Counted from the first letter of the stretch, positions 45,516-55,035 are shown. The stretch: DNA of 64,000 bases from Deinococcus humi (GCF_014201875.1 NZ_JACHFL010000007.1:124001-188000), one strand, 5' to 3'. A program made the numbers and translations. Notes: generated by a model not told the origin, from the sequence alone.

Positions 45516-47273
45516 ATGACCGCCCTTTCTCGTCCTCCCGCTGCTCCTTTCGCTTCCTCATTGATCCGACGTTTTCTGGCCTACTATCGGCCACATCGCC
45601 GTCTCTTTCTGCTTGACTTTGGCTGCGCGGTGTTGGCTGGACTGCTGGAACTGGGTTTTCCAGTGGCCATCCAGGCATTCATTGACCGCCTGCTACCGAC
45701 AGGGCAGTGGAACCTGATCGTGCTGGCTGGGCTGGCCCTGCTGGCCATCTACCTGCTGACCGCCGCACTGATGGCGGTGGTGAACTACTGGGGCCACATG
45801 CTGGGCATCAACATCGAAACCGAGATGCGGCGCAAGGCCTTCAGTCACGTACAGCGGCTGTCTTTCCGTTACTTCGACAACATCAAGACTGGGCAACTGG
45901 TGGGCCGCCTGACCAAGGACTTGGAGGAGATCGGGGAGGTGGCCCACCACGGTCCCGAGGACCTTTTCATCGCGGTCATGACGCTGGTGGGCGCCCTGCT
46001 GTTGATGTTCAGCGTGCATCCAACATTGGCAGCCATCACCGCAGTGGTGGTGCCGTTCGTGCTGTGGCTGACCGGGCGTTTCGGCACCCGCATGACGCAG
46101 ACCTGGCAGGCCATCTTCCGTTCCGTGGGCGAATTCAATGTGCGCATTGAGGAGAATGTGGGCGGCATCCGCGTGGTGCAGGCTTTTGCCAACGAGGAGC
46201 ATGAGCGCCGCCTGTTCGCCCACAGTAACGAGCAATACCGGCAGGCAAAGTTAGGCGCCTACCGCATCATGGCGATGAGCACAACGCTCAGCTATCTGAG
46301 CATGCGTGTCACCAATCTGGTGGTACTGGTGGCGGGGGCGTATTTTGTACTACGCGGTGACCTGAGCACAGGGGGTTTTGTGGGCTTCCTGTTGCTCATT
46401 AACGTCTTTTTCCGGCCTATCGAAAAGATCAACTCGGTCATCGAGACCTATCCCAAGGGCATGGCGGGGTTCCGGCGCTACGTAGAGCTTCTCGATACTG
46501 ACCCCGAGGTGCAGGATCGGGTGCATGCCGTGGATACCCCTGCCCTGCGCGGCGATATCCGTTTTGAGGACGTTGCCTTCAGTTACGCAGACGGCCGACC
46601 GGTTCTGCGGGACATCAATCTGAGCATCCGCGCAGGCATGACGGTCGCCTTCGTAGGGCCGTCGGGGGCAGGCAAGACCACGCTGTGTGCGCTGCTGCCG
46701 CGCTTCTATGACGTGACAGGGGGCCGCATCCTGGTTGATGGCCAGGACATCCGTGACCTGAAGCTTGTCAGTCTGCGTGAACAGCTCGGCAGTGTGCAGC
46801 AGGATGTCTTCCTGTTTGGCGGTACCTTGCGCGAGAATATCGCCTACGGGCGACTGGGCGCGTCCGAGGCCGAGATTTTGGAGGCGGCCCACCGCGCGAG
46901 ACTTGATGAGGTGATTGCCGGTTTGCCACAGGGGCTGGACACTGTGGTCGGAGAACGCGGTGTGAAGCTCTCGGGCGGGCAGAAGCAGCGTCTGGCAATT
47001 GCACGTATGTTTCTGAAAAACCCTCCCATCCTGATTCTGGATGAGGCGACCTCGGCGTTGGACACCGCCACCGAGCGGGCGATTCAGGCGTCGCTGACCG
47101 AACTGTCGCGGGGGCGCACCACCCTGGTGATTGCCCACCGGCTCGCCACCATCCGGGGGGCCGACCTGATCGTAGTGGTAGATGGCGGCTGCATCGCGGA
47201 GGCTGGGACACACGGGGCATTGCTGGCGCAGGGCGGCATCTACGCGGGATTGCATGAGGCTCAAGTCGCTTAA
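45516..47273 (+). CDS. ABC exporter (fused permease-ATPase), MsbA-like
   Basis: A 585-residue ABC half-transporter. The N-terminal 320 residues have about six membrane helices (RLFLLDFGCAVLAGLLEL, LIVLAGLALLAIYLLTAAL, and so on). The ATPase begins near 350: Walker A GPSGAGKTTLCALL, Q-loop region SVQQDVFLFG, signature LSGGQKQRLAIARMFL, Walker B ILILDEATSALD and the switch His in VIAHRLATI. All catalytic residues are present. It should work as a homodimer and export lipids, drugs or peptides; substrate unknown. It is a single-gene unit with a probable leaderless start. Downstream lies an IS-end hairpin. Confidence 0.9.
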   Translation: MTALSRPPAAPFASSLIRRFLAYYRPHRRLFLLDFGCAVLAGLLELGFPVAIQAFIDRLLPTGQWNLIVLAGLALLAIYLLTAALMAVVNYWGHMLGINIETEMRRKAFSHVQRLSFRYFDNIKTGQLVGRLTKDLEEIGEVAHHGPEDLFIAVMTLVGALLLMFSVHPTLAAITAVVVPFVLWLTGRFGTRMTQTWQAIFRSVGEFNVRIEENVGGIRVVQAFANEEHERRLFAHSNEQYRQAKLGAYRIMAMSTTLSYLSMRVTNLVVLVAGAYFVLRGDLSTGGFVGFLLLINVFFRPIEKINSVIETYPKGMAGFRRYVELLDTDPEVQDRVHAVDTPALRGDIRFEDVAFSYADGRPVLRDINLSIRAGMTVAFVGPSGAGKTTLCALLPRFYDVTGGRILVDGQDIRDLKLVSLREQLGSVQQDVFLFGGTLRENIAYGRLGASEAEILEAAHRARLDEVIAGLPQGLDTVVGERGVKLSGGQKQRLAIARMFLKNPPILILDEATSALDTATERAIQASLTELSRGRTTLVIAHRLATIRGADLIVVVDGGCIAEAGTHGALLAQGGIYAGLHEAQVA

Positions 47274-47294
47274 AGAATTATGGCAATTTAAGCC

Positions 47295-47390
47295 CGGCAG
47301 GCCGGAGTAGCGAAGGAGGCGGCTTGAGATTCAAGCCGCCTGCTGGATTGCTTCTTGCCAGAGGAGCAGAGCTGCGGTTTGGTTCTTTGG
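47295..47390 (-). mobile_element. IS6-like end, copy K
   Basis: Only the transposase-3' end survives: the hairpin at 47317-47341 and the following bases that match the end of copy J (CTGCTGnnTnGCTTC). The minus strand reads SSRRLESQAASF, as in the tail of copy J (CSRRFESQTA). Confidence 0.6.
47317..47341. repeat. IS-end hairpin of copy K
   Basis: Perfect arms AGGCGGCTTGA and TCAAGCCGCCT (11 bases) with a 3-base loop. It may still act as a terminator for the upstream exporter gene. Confidence 0.7.
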
Positions 47391-47391
47391 T

Positions 47392-47671
47392 CTAAGGGCA
47401 GTGGAGAGAGGCGTCGCTGTTGAAGATACCCGCCAGCCGCGCGGCCAGTTCTTCCAGGTCGCTCAGCGCCCCGGTGGGTTTGGTCAACTGGGCCCACAGG
47501 CCCAGCAAGCTGGAACAACTCCGAGCGTATTCGTTGGTAGAGGATACGGGTGACCTGACGACCGTCTCGAAGTTCTAACCGCGCGACTGCACCACAAATC
47601 CCTCCCTGATCCTCAAGGCCGCGCGGCAGCCTGAATCGGCCGGACTGGTACGGGTCGCGTCCTGGAGTCAT
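47392..47671 (-). pseudogene. Decayed gene of unknown function
   Basis: Reading the minus strand with one frameshift gives a protein-like stretch: PYQSGRFRLPRGLEDQGG, VARLELRDGRQVTRILYQRI, then in another frame LLGLWAQLTKPTGALSDLEE and LAARLAGIFNSDASLHCP with a stop at 47392. No known domain. It lies beside an IS end and was probably truncated by it. Confidence 0.35.
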
Positions 47672-47744
47672 TAGCGCTACCCCCTTGGGTGCAGGATATG
47701 GGTTATCTGCTTGAATTTAAACGTTTGGAGACGGCAGACGCGCC

Positions 47745-49358
47745 TCAGGCATAGGCCGAGTGTGGGGCGAATCGTCCTGCCCGTCGGGCCAGCAGCAATT
47801 CACGGGCCACCCGTTCGCCGCTCTCCACACCGCCTTCCATGTAGCCCTGTGCCTCTGCCGAGGTGTGTTCGCCGCAGAAATGCACCCCGCCCACTGCCTC
47901 GCCCTCGGCACCGCCAATGCTGGTCCACTGTCCCACTCGGTAACTGGCATACGACGCCCGTACATAAGGATTATTCGGCCAGTCGGCCCGCGCTGCTGGC
48001 ACGGCTGAACGGGCAGCCACCAGACCGGGGAAAATCCGGTTCATCTCACCCAACCAGCGGGCCGTTTGGGATTCGGCGCTGCCGCTGGCAATCTCCAGGC
48101 CACGCTTGCCGCCCAGGAAGTTGGTCAGGGTGCCGCCACCGCCCACCGGGGTTCCCCGGCTGCTTTCCCAGGTGTTCTGCCAGAATTGATCGGTGAAGAC
48201 CTCGCCGCTGGATTTGCCCTGCTCGCGCCAGACCCGCCGGGTGAACCCGGCAATCAGTTTGGCGTTGGTGCCGTAGCCCAGCTCGGCAATGGCCCGGCGT
48301 TTAATGGTGGGTAGCGGCAGGCCGGTGAGGTCCACCTGGCGCAACATGGTAAACGGCAGCGCGAAAACCACCTGTGGGGCCATGACTTCGCGGCGGGTGC
48401 CGCCCGCATCCAGCGTCAGCAGATACTGCCCGTCTGCCCGCTTGCGAACCGCTTCCAGGCGGGTGCCGTATTCGGTACGTGCGCCCACCACCCGCGCCAG
48501 CGCCAGCGGAATGCGGTCATTGCCGCCCATCACGCCGTAGCGTTCATCGCTCTCGCCAAACATCTGAAAGCTCCCCGGTTCGGTCCCCACGAGCGTAATG
48601 AAATTGAGACTACTCTGCTCGGAGGTTTCCAGGCCGAATTCAATGTTGTAGGCCACGTCCAGCAGTTGCAGCAACCAGCCTTCGGCACCAGTCTGTTCCA
48701 GATACTCGCGGATGGACAGCCGGTCAAGCTTGAGGCCTTTTTGCGGGGTGCGGTAATTCACGCTGTCGCCCAGACTGGCGTAATCGGCGTCGATGCGCCG
48801 AATCAGGGGCCGGAAGGCGTCAATGGCCTGCCGCTCGGTGTAGCGCTGCCCGCCGATGTCATACCACTGCCCTATCACGCCGCTGTCGCTGCGGGAAAGG
48901 TCAATCAGGGGCAGCGCCAGCTCACGGGCCAGGGCGCGAATAGCCGTGTGGCCGCTGTCGATGAATTCGCCGCCCAGTTCAACGGGCCTGGGGAAATGCC
49001 CGCGCAGCGTGGACATGCGCCCTCCGGCCCGTCCGGACGCCTCGTAAATCTGATATGGAATACCAGCCTTGTGCAGGCGGTAAGCCACGACCAGTCCAGC
49101 CACGCCTGCGCCGATGATCACCACGGGAGGATCGGAAGCCCTTGGACCGCCGCCGCCTGCCAGCGCTGGAGCCGCCCCGGACAGCGCCAGGGCGGCTGCG
49201 CCCACCGCGCCTGCCCGCAGCATGCCGCGCCGCGAGACCGTCGCCTGCGCCTCTTCCTGACGCTCCATGGCCTCGGCAGCACCGATGTTGCGCCGCTCGG
49301 CCTGACCCGCCAGCATCATTATCCGGCGCACCGCGCCGAACAGTGGAGTGCGGCTCAT
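47745..49358 (-). CDS. Flavin monoamine oxidase-type protein with Tat-like signal
   Basis: A 537-residue FAD oxidoreductase of the amine oxidase family. The start at 49358 is preceded only by a weak site. Residues 40-68 contain VSRRGMLRAGAVGAAALALS, a Tat-like signal with RR, but it starts 40 residues from the N-terminus, so a later start is possible (the ATG at codon 31 of this frame). Motifs are VVIIGAGVAGLVVAYRL near 80, PYQIYEASGRAGGRMSTLRG near 100, MAPQVVFALPFTMLRQ near 315 and the FAD end block GGVHFCGEHTSAEAQGYMEG near 505. Substrate unknown; L-amino-acid or amine oxidation is likely. It differs from the cytosolic homologue at 36051 by size and export signal. Confidence 0.85.
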   Translation of the reverse strand: MSRTPLFGAVRRIMMLAGQAERRNIGAAEAMERQEEAQATVSRRGMLRAGAVGAAALALSGAAPALAGGGGPRASDPPVVIIGAGVAGLVVAYRLHKAGIPYQIYEASGRAGGRMSTLRGHFPRPVELGGEFIDSGHTAIRALARELALPLIDLSRSDSGVIGQWYDIGGQRYTERQAIDAFRPLIRRIDADYASLGDSVNYRTPQKGLKLDRLSIREYLEQTGAEGWLLQLLDVAYNIEFGLETSEQSSLNFITLVGTEPGSFQMFGESDERYGVMGGNDRIPLALARVVGARTEYGTRLEAVRKRADGQYLLTLDAGGTRREVMAPQVVFALPFTMLRQVDLTGLPLPTIKRRAIAELGYGTNAKLIAGFTRRVWREQGKSSGEVFTDQFWQNTWESSRGTPVGGGGTLTNFLGGKRGLEIASGSAESQTARWLGEMNRIFPGLVAARSAVPAARADWPNNPYVRASYASYRVGQWTSIGGAEGEAVGGVHFCGEHTSAEAQGYMEGGVESGERVARELLLARRAGRFAPHSAYA

Positions 49359-49584
49359 GACGCGGCCTGCACAAGACGGCAAGAACCACTGAGCAACAGC
49401 ATTTGCTGGACTTTCTTCATGTTTCTCCCTGGCAAGGCGGCTTCACAAGCAGGGCGAGGCACGCCAGATTTGATGTGTTTGCAGCCCAGAATACATCTTC
49501 CCGCGCACGACGTTCCCAGTAGCCGTTCTCGCCAGCGCGGGCTCTGGCCACTGAATGGAGATAGGGTGTTGAGCTGTGACCCAT

Positions 49585-49651
49585 CGGAAGCCGCTGCAGC
49601 CACTGTTTTCCACTCAGCGTCATTGGGGACGTCCTATGGCTCTATCATCGC
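49585..49651 (+). mobile_element. IS6-like N-terminal fragment, copy I
   Basis: These bases match the start of copy J transposase on the plus strand (frames reading HCFPLSVIGDV and LWLYHR). The terminal repeat is missing and the fragment abuts copy H. Confidence 0.5.
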
Positions 49652-50399
49652 GGTTCTGGCAAGCTAACGGATCAAGAGCCAGATCAGGTCAGTGGCCTTC
49701 TAAAGTTCAGGCCGGAGATGGGCAGGAACGGTGGTCCGGGTGTGTTGGTGGAGATTCGAAACGCGGGCATATAAGGCCAGGAATTCCTATGCTCGCCCTG
49801 GTGTCTTGAAGCCTAACTGACTTCGTTCCTGTTCCTGGGTGGGTGGTGAGGTTGTTCGATCAGATTGTTGCAGCGAGCGGTCGAGATGACCTTACTGTGC
49901 TCCACAGCGTAGAGCACAGTAAGGTCTCTGATAGCCGATCCGTATCTCCAGAGCTTATTCATGTGGATCGCGTCTGGTCCATCGTCGTTCACCAACAGCC
50001 GTTCGAAAAAGGGTCTTCGCTGCTTGCCTCTCTCGACGTGTTTGAAGGCAGAGATCGAGCACTGCGCCAGAGTCGTCAATGGCCCGCCATCACCACAAGT
50101 TCTTGCCGCTGATCTCGATGACCACCTCGTCCAGAAGCCACCGAGAACAGAGGTGTCCCCTCCCAGTGGCGCAGCTCTTCGGTGAGGAGCGGTGCAAACT
50201 TGATACTGCACTGGCGGAGGGTTTTGTGACTGCCCTCAAGACCGCGCACGTGCAGTCGTTCTTGAACATCACGCTCGCTCAGGGGAAATCGGTGGGAGAG
50301 CCAAAGGGCGTGTTGGATGCGATAAGCGGAAAACGGTGTCGGTAGGGCTTGCGGTCTGTTACGGACGATCAGCCGACTGCGGTTCAGTGACCAGAACTC
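49652..50399 (-). mobile_element. IS6-like element, decayed copy H (near full length)
   Basis: Left end GGTTCTGGCAAGCT at 49652; right end eroded near 50399. The minus strand reads HALWLSHRFPLSERDVQERL and HKTLRQCSIKFAPLLTEEL (N-terminal part), then in another frame HMNKLWRYGSAIRDLTVLYA and VISTARCNNLIEQPHHPPRN (C-terminal part). One or two frameshifts separate the parts; otherwise the copy is full length (about 750 bases). Confidence 0.75.
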
Positions 50400-50777
50400 C
50401 ACATGTAGAATCCTGCATTCACTCCGATACCAGATGCGGTACAGTGACGGCGCTGCTCCATTGAGCTGCCTCCGCAGGAACCGAGGGAAGTCCGGTCATA
50501 CTTGTGTGCGCTGAAAAGGTGCGTCAAGGTCAGTCCGGCACAGTCGCGCTACGGTCCTCAGTCCGAACGCTCGCCTCGCGGAGACCACACCTTCTCGTGC
50601 CTGCCCCCGCGTAGGGGCCAAGGGTGACCTCCATGCCGAATTAGCTGTAGCAGTACCGTCTTTGCCGCCCACCACTGGGCCGCGCAAGGGCGTTTCTTTT
50701 TTGCCTTGACATCCTGTTGACCGGCGGCACCCGCTGCGCGGGCGTCCCCGTCTTATTGCTTTTTTTGAGGTCCCTTT
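50400..50777. other. Intergenic stretch before the nrd gene cluster
   Basis: Holds the promoter of the thioesterase/nrd genes. A TTGACA sits at 50706-50711, but no -10 hexamer lies at the right distance. CCCGC-TGC-GCGGG at 50730-50742 could form a small hairpin followed by a T-rich run, attenuator-like. Confidence 0.4.
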
Positions 50778-51239
50778 GTGAACTCCCCTGCGTTGGATGA
50801 TCTGAGCCTGCCACCCGGCACTTCACCACACGACCTCCTGACTCGCCCCTACGCCGCCGAGACCCGCGTGACCCATGTGGTCTTTCCCGGTGCCACCAAC
50901 CATCACGGCACGCTGTTCGGCGGCGAAGCGCTGTCACTCATGGACAGCGCCGCCTTCATCGCGGCCACCCGTTATTGCCGCCGCAAGGTGGTCACGCGGC
51001 ACCTGGACGCCATGGAATTCACCAGGCCCATTCCGCAGGGCAGTCTGGTGGAACTCGTCGCCCGCGTCGTCAAGACCGGGCGCAGCAGCATGACCGTGCT
51101 GGTGGAACTGTTTATTGAGGAGATGTACAGCGAACACCGCGAGCTGGGTTGCGCTGGCACCTTTGTGCTGGTGGCGCTTGGGGACGACGGCCAGCCCATC
51201 GCCGTACCCAGGTTGGCTGGACAGACCGATGTCCCATAG
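50778..51239 (+). CDS. Acyl-CoA thioesterase, hotdog fold (YciA-like)
   Basis: A 153-residue hotdog-fold thioesterase. The GTG start has GAGG 7 bases away. Key parts are HHGTLFGGEALSLMDSAAFI (catalytic region and helix near 43), TRHLDAMEFTRPIPQGSLVE near 74 and VLVELFIEEMYSEHRELGCA near 110. It splits acyl-CoA esters in the cytosol and forms hexamers in related enzymes. It is the first gene of the cluster; its stop overlaps the next ATG by 11 bases. The link to ribonucleotide reductase is not obvious from function and may be only positional. Confidence 0.85.
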   Translation: MNSPALDDLSLPPGTSPHDLLTRPYAAETRVTHVVFPGATNHHGTLFGGEALSLMDSAAFIAATRYCRRKVVTRHLDAMEFTRPIPQGSLVELVARVVKTGRSSMTVLVELFIEEMYSEHRELGCAGTFVLVALGDDGQPIAVPRLAGQTDVP

Positions 51240-51420
51240 GACTGAAGCCCTGAACGCTGTCCTGCTGGGCGCGGCCCAGGGACGCGGCAGCGTTCGCATG
51301 ATGCCCGAACTGCTGGCCGTCCTGGAGGAGCGTGGCGTGATCTCGGAGGCGGACGTGCTGGCGACAAACGTTCAGACGTTCGACGCCGACCTGCGCGGCC
51401 AAAAAGTGCTGGAAGGCTGA
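51229..51420 (+). CDS. Small protein between thioesterase and nrdI (63 aa)
   Basis: A 63-residue frame with ATG at 51229 inside the end of the thioesterase gene and a stop that overlaps the nrdI ATG (TGATG). It reads MSHRTEALNAVLLGAAQGRG, then VRMMPELLAVLEERGVISEA and a tail DLRGQKVLEG: mostly helical, with no Cys or known motif. The two tight overlaps argue that it is translated and coupled to nrdI. Function unknown. Confidence 0.6.
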   Translation: MSHRTEALNAVLLGAAQGRGSVRMMPELLAVLEERGVISEADVLATNVQTFDADLRGQKVLEG

Positions 51421-51800
51421 TGCTGCTGGCCTACGATTCCCTGACGGGCAACGTGCGGCGGCTGGCACAGGAACTGGCTGGGTCCCTGGACATAGAAGTG
51501 GTGGATGTGCGCTCACACCCCCCCAGCCGTGAATACCTGCTGCTGACCTACACCTTTGGCACGGGGCAGGTGCCGGACAGCACACGCAATTTTTTAGATC
51601 AACATGGCCACCTGCTGCGCGGCGTGGTGAGTAGCGGCTCGTACCACTGGGGCCAGAACTTCGCGCGGGCGGCGGACGTCATCGCGGTGCGGTACGGCGT
51701 GCCCATCGTCGCCAAAGTGAATAAGGGTGGCACCGCCGCAGACCGTGCCTGTGTGCTGGCGTGGCTAAGGGAGCAGAACGGATATGGAACGTTGGATTGA
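51420..51800 (+). CDS. nrdI: NrdI flavodoxin-like protein
   Basis: A 126-residue NrdI, an unusual flavodoxin that delivers oxidant for building the dimanganese-tyrosyl cofactor of NrdF. The FMN phosphate loop is YDSLTGNVRRLAQELA near residue 4, the flavin-side loop TYTFGTGQVPDSTRNFLD is near 43, and the characteristic GVVSSGSYHWGQNFARAADV is near 68. Its end overlaps the nrdE start by 17 bases. Its presence shows that the reductase here belongs to class Ib. Confidence 0.92.
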   Translation: MLLAYDSLTGNVRRLAQELAGSLDIEVVDVRSHPPSREYLLLTYTFGTGQVPDSTRNFLDQHGHLLRGVVSSGSYHWGQNFARAADVIAVRYGVPIVAKVNKGGTAADRACVLAWLREQNGYGTLD

Positions 51801-53871
51801 ACTGAACAACAAAGTCTTGGCCGGAATGCTGGTGCAACCGCAGCACGACCTCGAAGCCCTACAGGTCTACTTTCAGGAAAAGGTCAACCCGAACACGGTC
51901 TTCTTCCACAACCTGAAGGAGAAAATCCGGTACCTGACCGAGCAGGGCGTGTGGGACGCCGCGCTGTTTGAGCGCTATACGTCAGTTGAGGTGCAGGCGG
52001 TCTTTGAGCGGGCCTATAGCACCAAATTTCGCTTCCAGTCCTTCATGGGTGCATTCAAGTTTTACAACGAGTACGCCACCATGACCCCGGACCGCACCCG
52101 CTGGCTGGAGCGCTACGAGGACCGCCTGAGCATCACCGCCCTGAGCCGCGCAGACACCGTGGCAGAGGCGCTGGAGCTGGTGCATCACCTGGTCAACCAG
52201 ACTTTTACCCCGGCCACGCCCACGCTGATGAATTCCGGCAAGGCGAATACCGGCCGCCTCGTAAGTTGTTTTCTCTTGCAGGACTGCACCGACAATCTGG
52301 ATTCGATCACCAAGACGCTGGCCTTCGTCGCCGAACTGAGCAAGGGTGGCGGCGGCATCGGCGTGGAGGTCAGCAATCTGCGGGCGCGCGGTGAGAGCCT
52401 GCGCGGCATTCAGAACGTCACCAAGGGCGTTCTCGGCGTCGCCAAGATGCTCGACAACATGCTTAGATATGCCGATCAGGCCGGACAGCGCCCCGGTGCG
52501 GGAGCCATCTACCTGAGCGTGATGCACGCCGATTTTCTGGATACCCTCTCGGCCAAAAAGATCGCCACCGACGAGGACGCGAGGTTAAAAACCCTGAGTG
52601 TGGGGGCCACCGTCCCCGACATCTTTATCGAAAAAGTGCGTGCCGGGGAGGACATCTATCAGTTCTACCCGCATTCGCTGTGGCGGGAGACCGGGCGCGA
52701 GTTCACTGACATCGACTGGACGGCGGAATACGACGCGCTGGCGGACAACCCGCGTATCCGCAAAAAGCGCGTGTCCGCCCGGCGAATTCTGGAAGAGATT
52801 GCTGTCACCCAGGGTGAGAGCGGCTACCCCTACCTGTTGTTCGAGGGCCATGCCAACCGCGCCAACCCCATTCCCAACGTCGGCACCATCAAGATGAGCA
52901 ACCTCTGTTCCGAGATTCTGCAACCCACGCTACCCAGCTATTTCCACCCGTATGGCCGCGAATCTGAAGACCGGATCGGGTTGGACGTGTCGTGCAATCT
53001 GGCGTCGCTGGTCATTGAGCAGACGATGTATGCCGGCGATATCGGCCGCGTGGTCGGCGCGGCGGTACGGATGCTGGACAACGTGGCCCGCTCCACCAGC
53101 ATCGCCGAGGTGCCTGCCGTGCGCCGCGCCAATGAGGACATGCGCTCGATTGGTCTGGGCGCGATGGGCCTGCATTCCTTTCTGGCGGGCAAAGAATTGA
53201 TCTACGGTTCGCCCGAGGCGCTGGACTTCGTGGACGTGTTCTTCGCCGCCGTGCATTACCACGCCCGCAAAGCAAGTATGGAAATTGCTCGGGACACGGG
53301 CTTTGTTTTCGGGGGCTTCAATGGCAGCCGTTACCAGTCCGGTGAGTATTTCGCGCAGTATCTGGAGCAGGAGTTCGCGCCGAAGACACCGGAAATCGCG
53401 GCCCTGTTTGACGGTCATGTCCTGCCCACCCGCGCTGACTGGGGGCAATTGGTCAAGGACATTCAGGCGCACGGCCTCGCCCACTCGTTCGTAATGGCCG
53501 TTGCGCCTACCGGGAGCATCAGCTATGTCTCGAACGCCAGCGCAAGCATCATGCCCATCACCGAGAAGGTGGAAACGCGCACCAGCAATAAGGCGCGCAC
53601 CATCTATCCCATGCCGCACCTGAGCGCCGAGACCGAGTGGTATTACGAGGAGGCTTACGACATGGACCAGCGCCGCGTGCTGGACACCGTGGCCGCCGCA
53701 CAACGTCATGTGGATCAGGGCATTTCCTGCACGCTGTTCGTCCCGAGTAGCGTCACCACCCGCACCCTGCAGGCGTATTACCTGTACGCCTACCGCCTGG
53801 GCATCAAAACCCTGTACTACACGCGTCTGCGCAAGTCCAACCTGCAAGAGTGCCTGAACTGCGTGGTCTGA
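51784..53871 (+). CDS. nrdE: Class Ib ribonucleotide reductase, alpha subunit
   Basis: A 695-residue NrdE that reduces ribonucleoside diphosphates to deoxy forms. The N-terminal small domain lacks an ATP cone, as is usual for class Ib. The active-site parts are visible: GRLVSCFLLQDCTDNLDS near 157 (redox Cys), GGGIGVEVSNLRARGESLRG near 188, NLCSEILQPT near 378 (radical Cys), and the C-terminal ECLNCVV, which is the redox pair that receives electrons. No intein or insertion is seen. Start ATG at 51784 has a GGGAG site. Followed after 144 bases by nrdF. Confidence 0.93.
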   Translation: MERWIELNNKVLAGMLVQPQHDLEALQVYFQEKVNPNTVFFHNLKEKIRYLTEQGVWDAALFERYTSVEVQAVFERAYSTKFRFQSFMGAFKFYNEYATMTPDRTRWLERYEDRLSITALSRADTVAEALELVHHLVNQTFTPATPTLMNSGKANTGRLVSCFLLQDCTDNLDSITKTLAFVAELSKGGGGIGVEVSNLRARGESLRGIQNVTKGVLGVAKMLDNMLRYADQAGQRPGAGAIYLSVMHADFLDTLSAKKIATDEDARLKTLSVGATVPDIFIEKVRAGEDIYQFYPHSLWRETGREFTDIDWTAEYDALADNPRIRKKRVSARRILEEIAVTQGESGYPYLLFEGHANRANPIPNVGTIKMSNLCSEILQPTLPSYFHPYGRESEDRIGLDVSCNLASLVIEQTMYAGDIGRVVGAAVRMLDNVARSTSIAEVPAVRRANEDMRSIGLGAMGLHSFLAGKELIYGSPEALDFVDVFFAAVHYHARKASMEIARDTGFVFGGFNGSRYQSGEYFAQYLEQEFAPKTPEIAALFDGHVLPTRADWGQLVKDIQAHGLAHSFVMAVAPTGSISYVSNASASIMPITEKVETRTSNKARTIYPMPHLSAETEWYYEEAYDMDQRRVLDTVAAAQRHVDQGISCTLFVPSSVTTRTLQAYYLYAYRLGIKTLYYTRLRKSNLQECLNCVV

Positions 53872-53888
53872 TACGGCCTCTGATTGCA

Positions 53889-53947
53889 AGGTGTTGAAAA
53901 CACCTGGAAATCTGACCGTGGCGACCAGGAAAACACGGCTTCCGTGT
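53889..53947 (+). other. Two small hairpins in the nrdE-nrdF spacer
   Basis: AGGTGTT-GAA-AACACCT at 53889-53905 and ACACGG-CTT-CCGTGT at 53933-53947. They may guide mRNA processing or tune the nrdE to nrdF ratio, since this is the only long gap in the operon. The role is inference. Confidence 0.4.
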
Positions 53948-54015
53948 CAAGCCTTCCGACCACCCGCTCCGCTCGGGTTCGTCACCGACTCACCGCAATC
54001 TCCCAAGGAGTCTCC

Positions 54016-55035
54016 ATGTCATCTCAACCCTTTTCTGCCACCAACTGGTCCGATCCCGAGGACAGCTTCTCGGCCACTTTCTACGAGAAATACACTTCCC
54101 AAGTGTGGTTTCCCGAAGAAATTCCCCTGAGCAACGACGCGCTGGTCTGGAAGACGCTGAGCGACGCCGAACGCTGGACGTATATCCACGCCTCGGCAGG
54201 TCTGAATGCGCTGGACACGTTGCAGGGTGAGGTGGGGATGCCTGCCTTGCGCGGGCTGGTGGACGGCCATATCCGCAAAGCGACGCTGCAATTCCAGGGC
54301 ATGATGGAGGACATCCACGCCCGCAGCTACAGCTTGATGAACAAGACGTTCCTGACCACTTCCGAGGAACGTGAGGTCTTCGAGTGGGTGCGGACGCAGC
54401 CCCATCTGCAATTCAAGATCGCCTTGATCCAGGGCATTTTCCACGATCCCGACGTGTCGACATTGGGTTTGTGGAAGAAGATGGTGGTGTCCTGCATGTT
54501 GGAAACATCGCTGTTTTACAGTGGGTTCTTCTATCCGCTGTATCTGGCCGGACAGGGCCGTATGGTCTCGGCAGGAGAGATCTTCAACCTGATCATTCTG
54601 GACGAGGCCCTGCACGGCGTGTATGTGGCGCTGCTGGCGCAGGAGAAATTCAACGTGCTTAATGCCGCCGAGCAGGCGTATGCGAAAGCCTGGTACGCCG
54701 AGACCCTTCAGAAGCTGTACAGCAACGAGCTGGCTTACACCGAAGTTCTCTACGCCGATGTGGGGCTGGCTGGGGAGGTCAAGCGCTTTATCCGCTTCAA
54801 TTTCAACGTGCTGGCCGATAACCTCGATCTGGAGCGCAGTTTCCCCGATGAGGAGATTCATCCCGTGGTTCAGAACGGCATTCAGGGACGCGGCACCACC
54901 CACGACTTCTTCAGCGCCAAGGGCAGCAGCTACAGCAAGATCACCACCGAGGCGATCACTGACGCTGATATAGCTGCGTTGTGGGCCGGCCATTTCCCGG
55001 ATCTTCAACCCACCGGGCGTGTCAGCCATGACTGA
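54016..55035 (+). CDS. nrdF: Class Ib ribonucleotide reductase, beta subunit
   Basis: A 339-residue NrdF that holds a dimetal-tyrosyl radical cofactor. AAGGAG 5 bases before the ATG at 54016 sets the start. Metal ligands lie in AGLNALDTLQGEVGMPAL (Asp), GMMEDIHARSYSLMNKTF (Glu, His and the radical Tyr region), and ILDEALHGVYVALLAQEKF (Glu, His). The last helix and tail end in FSAKGSSYSKI and a Glu-rich segment that docks on NrdE. With NrdI it should use manganese when iron is scarce. Confidence 0.92.
   Translation: MSSQPFSATNWSDPEDSFSATFYEKYTSQVWFPEEIPLSNDALVWKTLSDAERWTYIHASAGLNALDTLQGEVGMPALRGLVDGHIRKATLQFQGMMEDIHARSYSLMNKTFLTTSEEREVFEWVRTQPHLQFKIALIQGIFHDPDVSTLGLWKKMVVSCMLETSLFYSGFFYPLYLAGQGRMVSAGEIFNLIILDEALHGVYVALLAQEKFNVLNAAEQAYAKAWYAETLQKLYSNELAYTEVLYADVGLAGEVKRFIRFNFNVLADNLDLERSFPDEEIHPVVQNGIQGRGTTHDFFSAKGSSYSKITTEAITDADIAALWAGHFPDLQPTGRVSHD

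Noticed and set aside
51784..53871. Intein in nrdE
   Set aside because: Length (695) and continuous family motifs leave no room for an intein.
51982..53889. Long minus-strand frames across nrdE and nrdF
   Set aside because: They are antisense to well recognised genes, have His/Gln/Arg-rich translations typical of GC-rich shadow frames, and lack ribosome sites.
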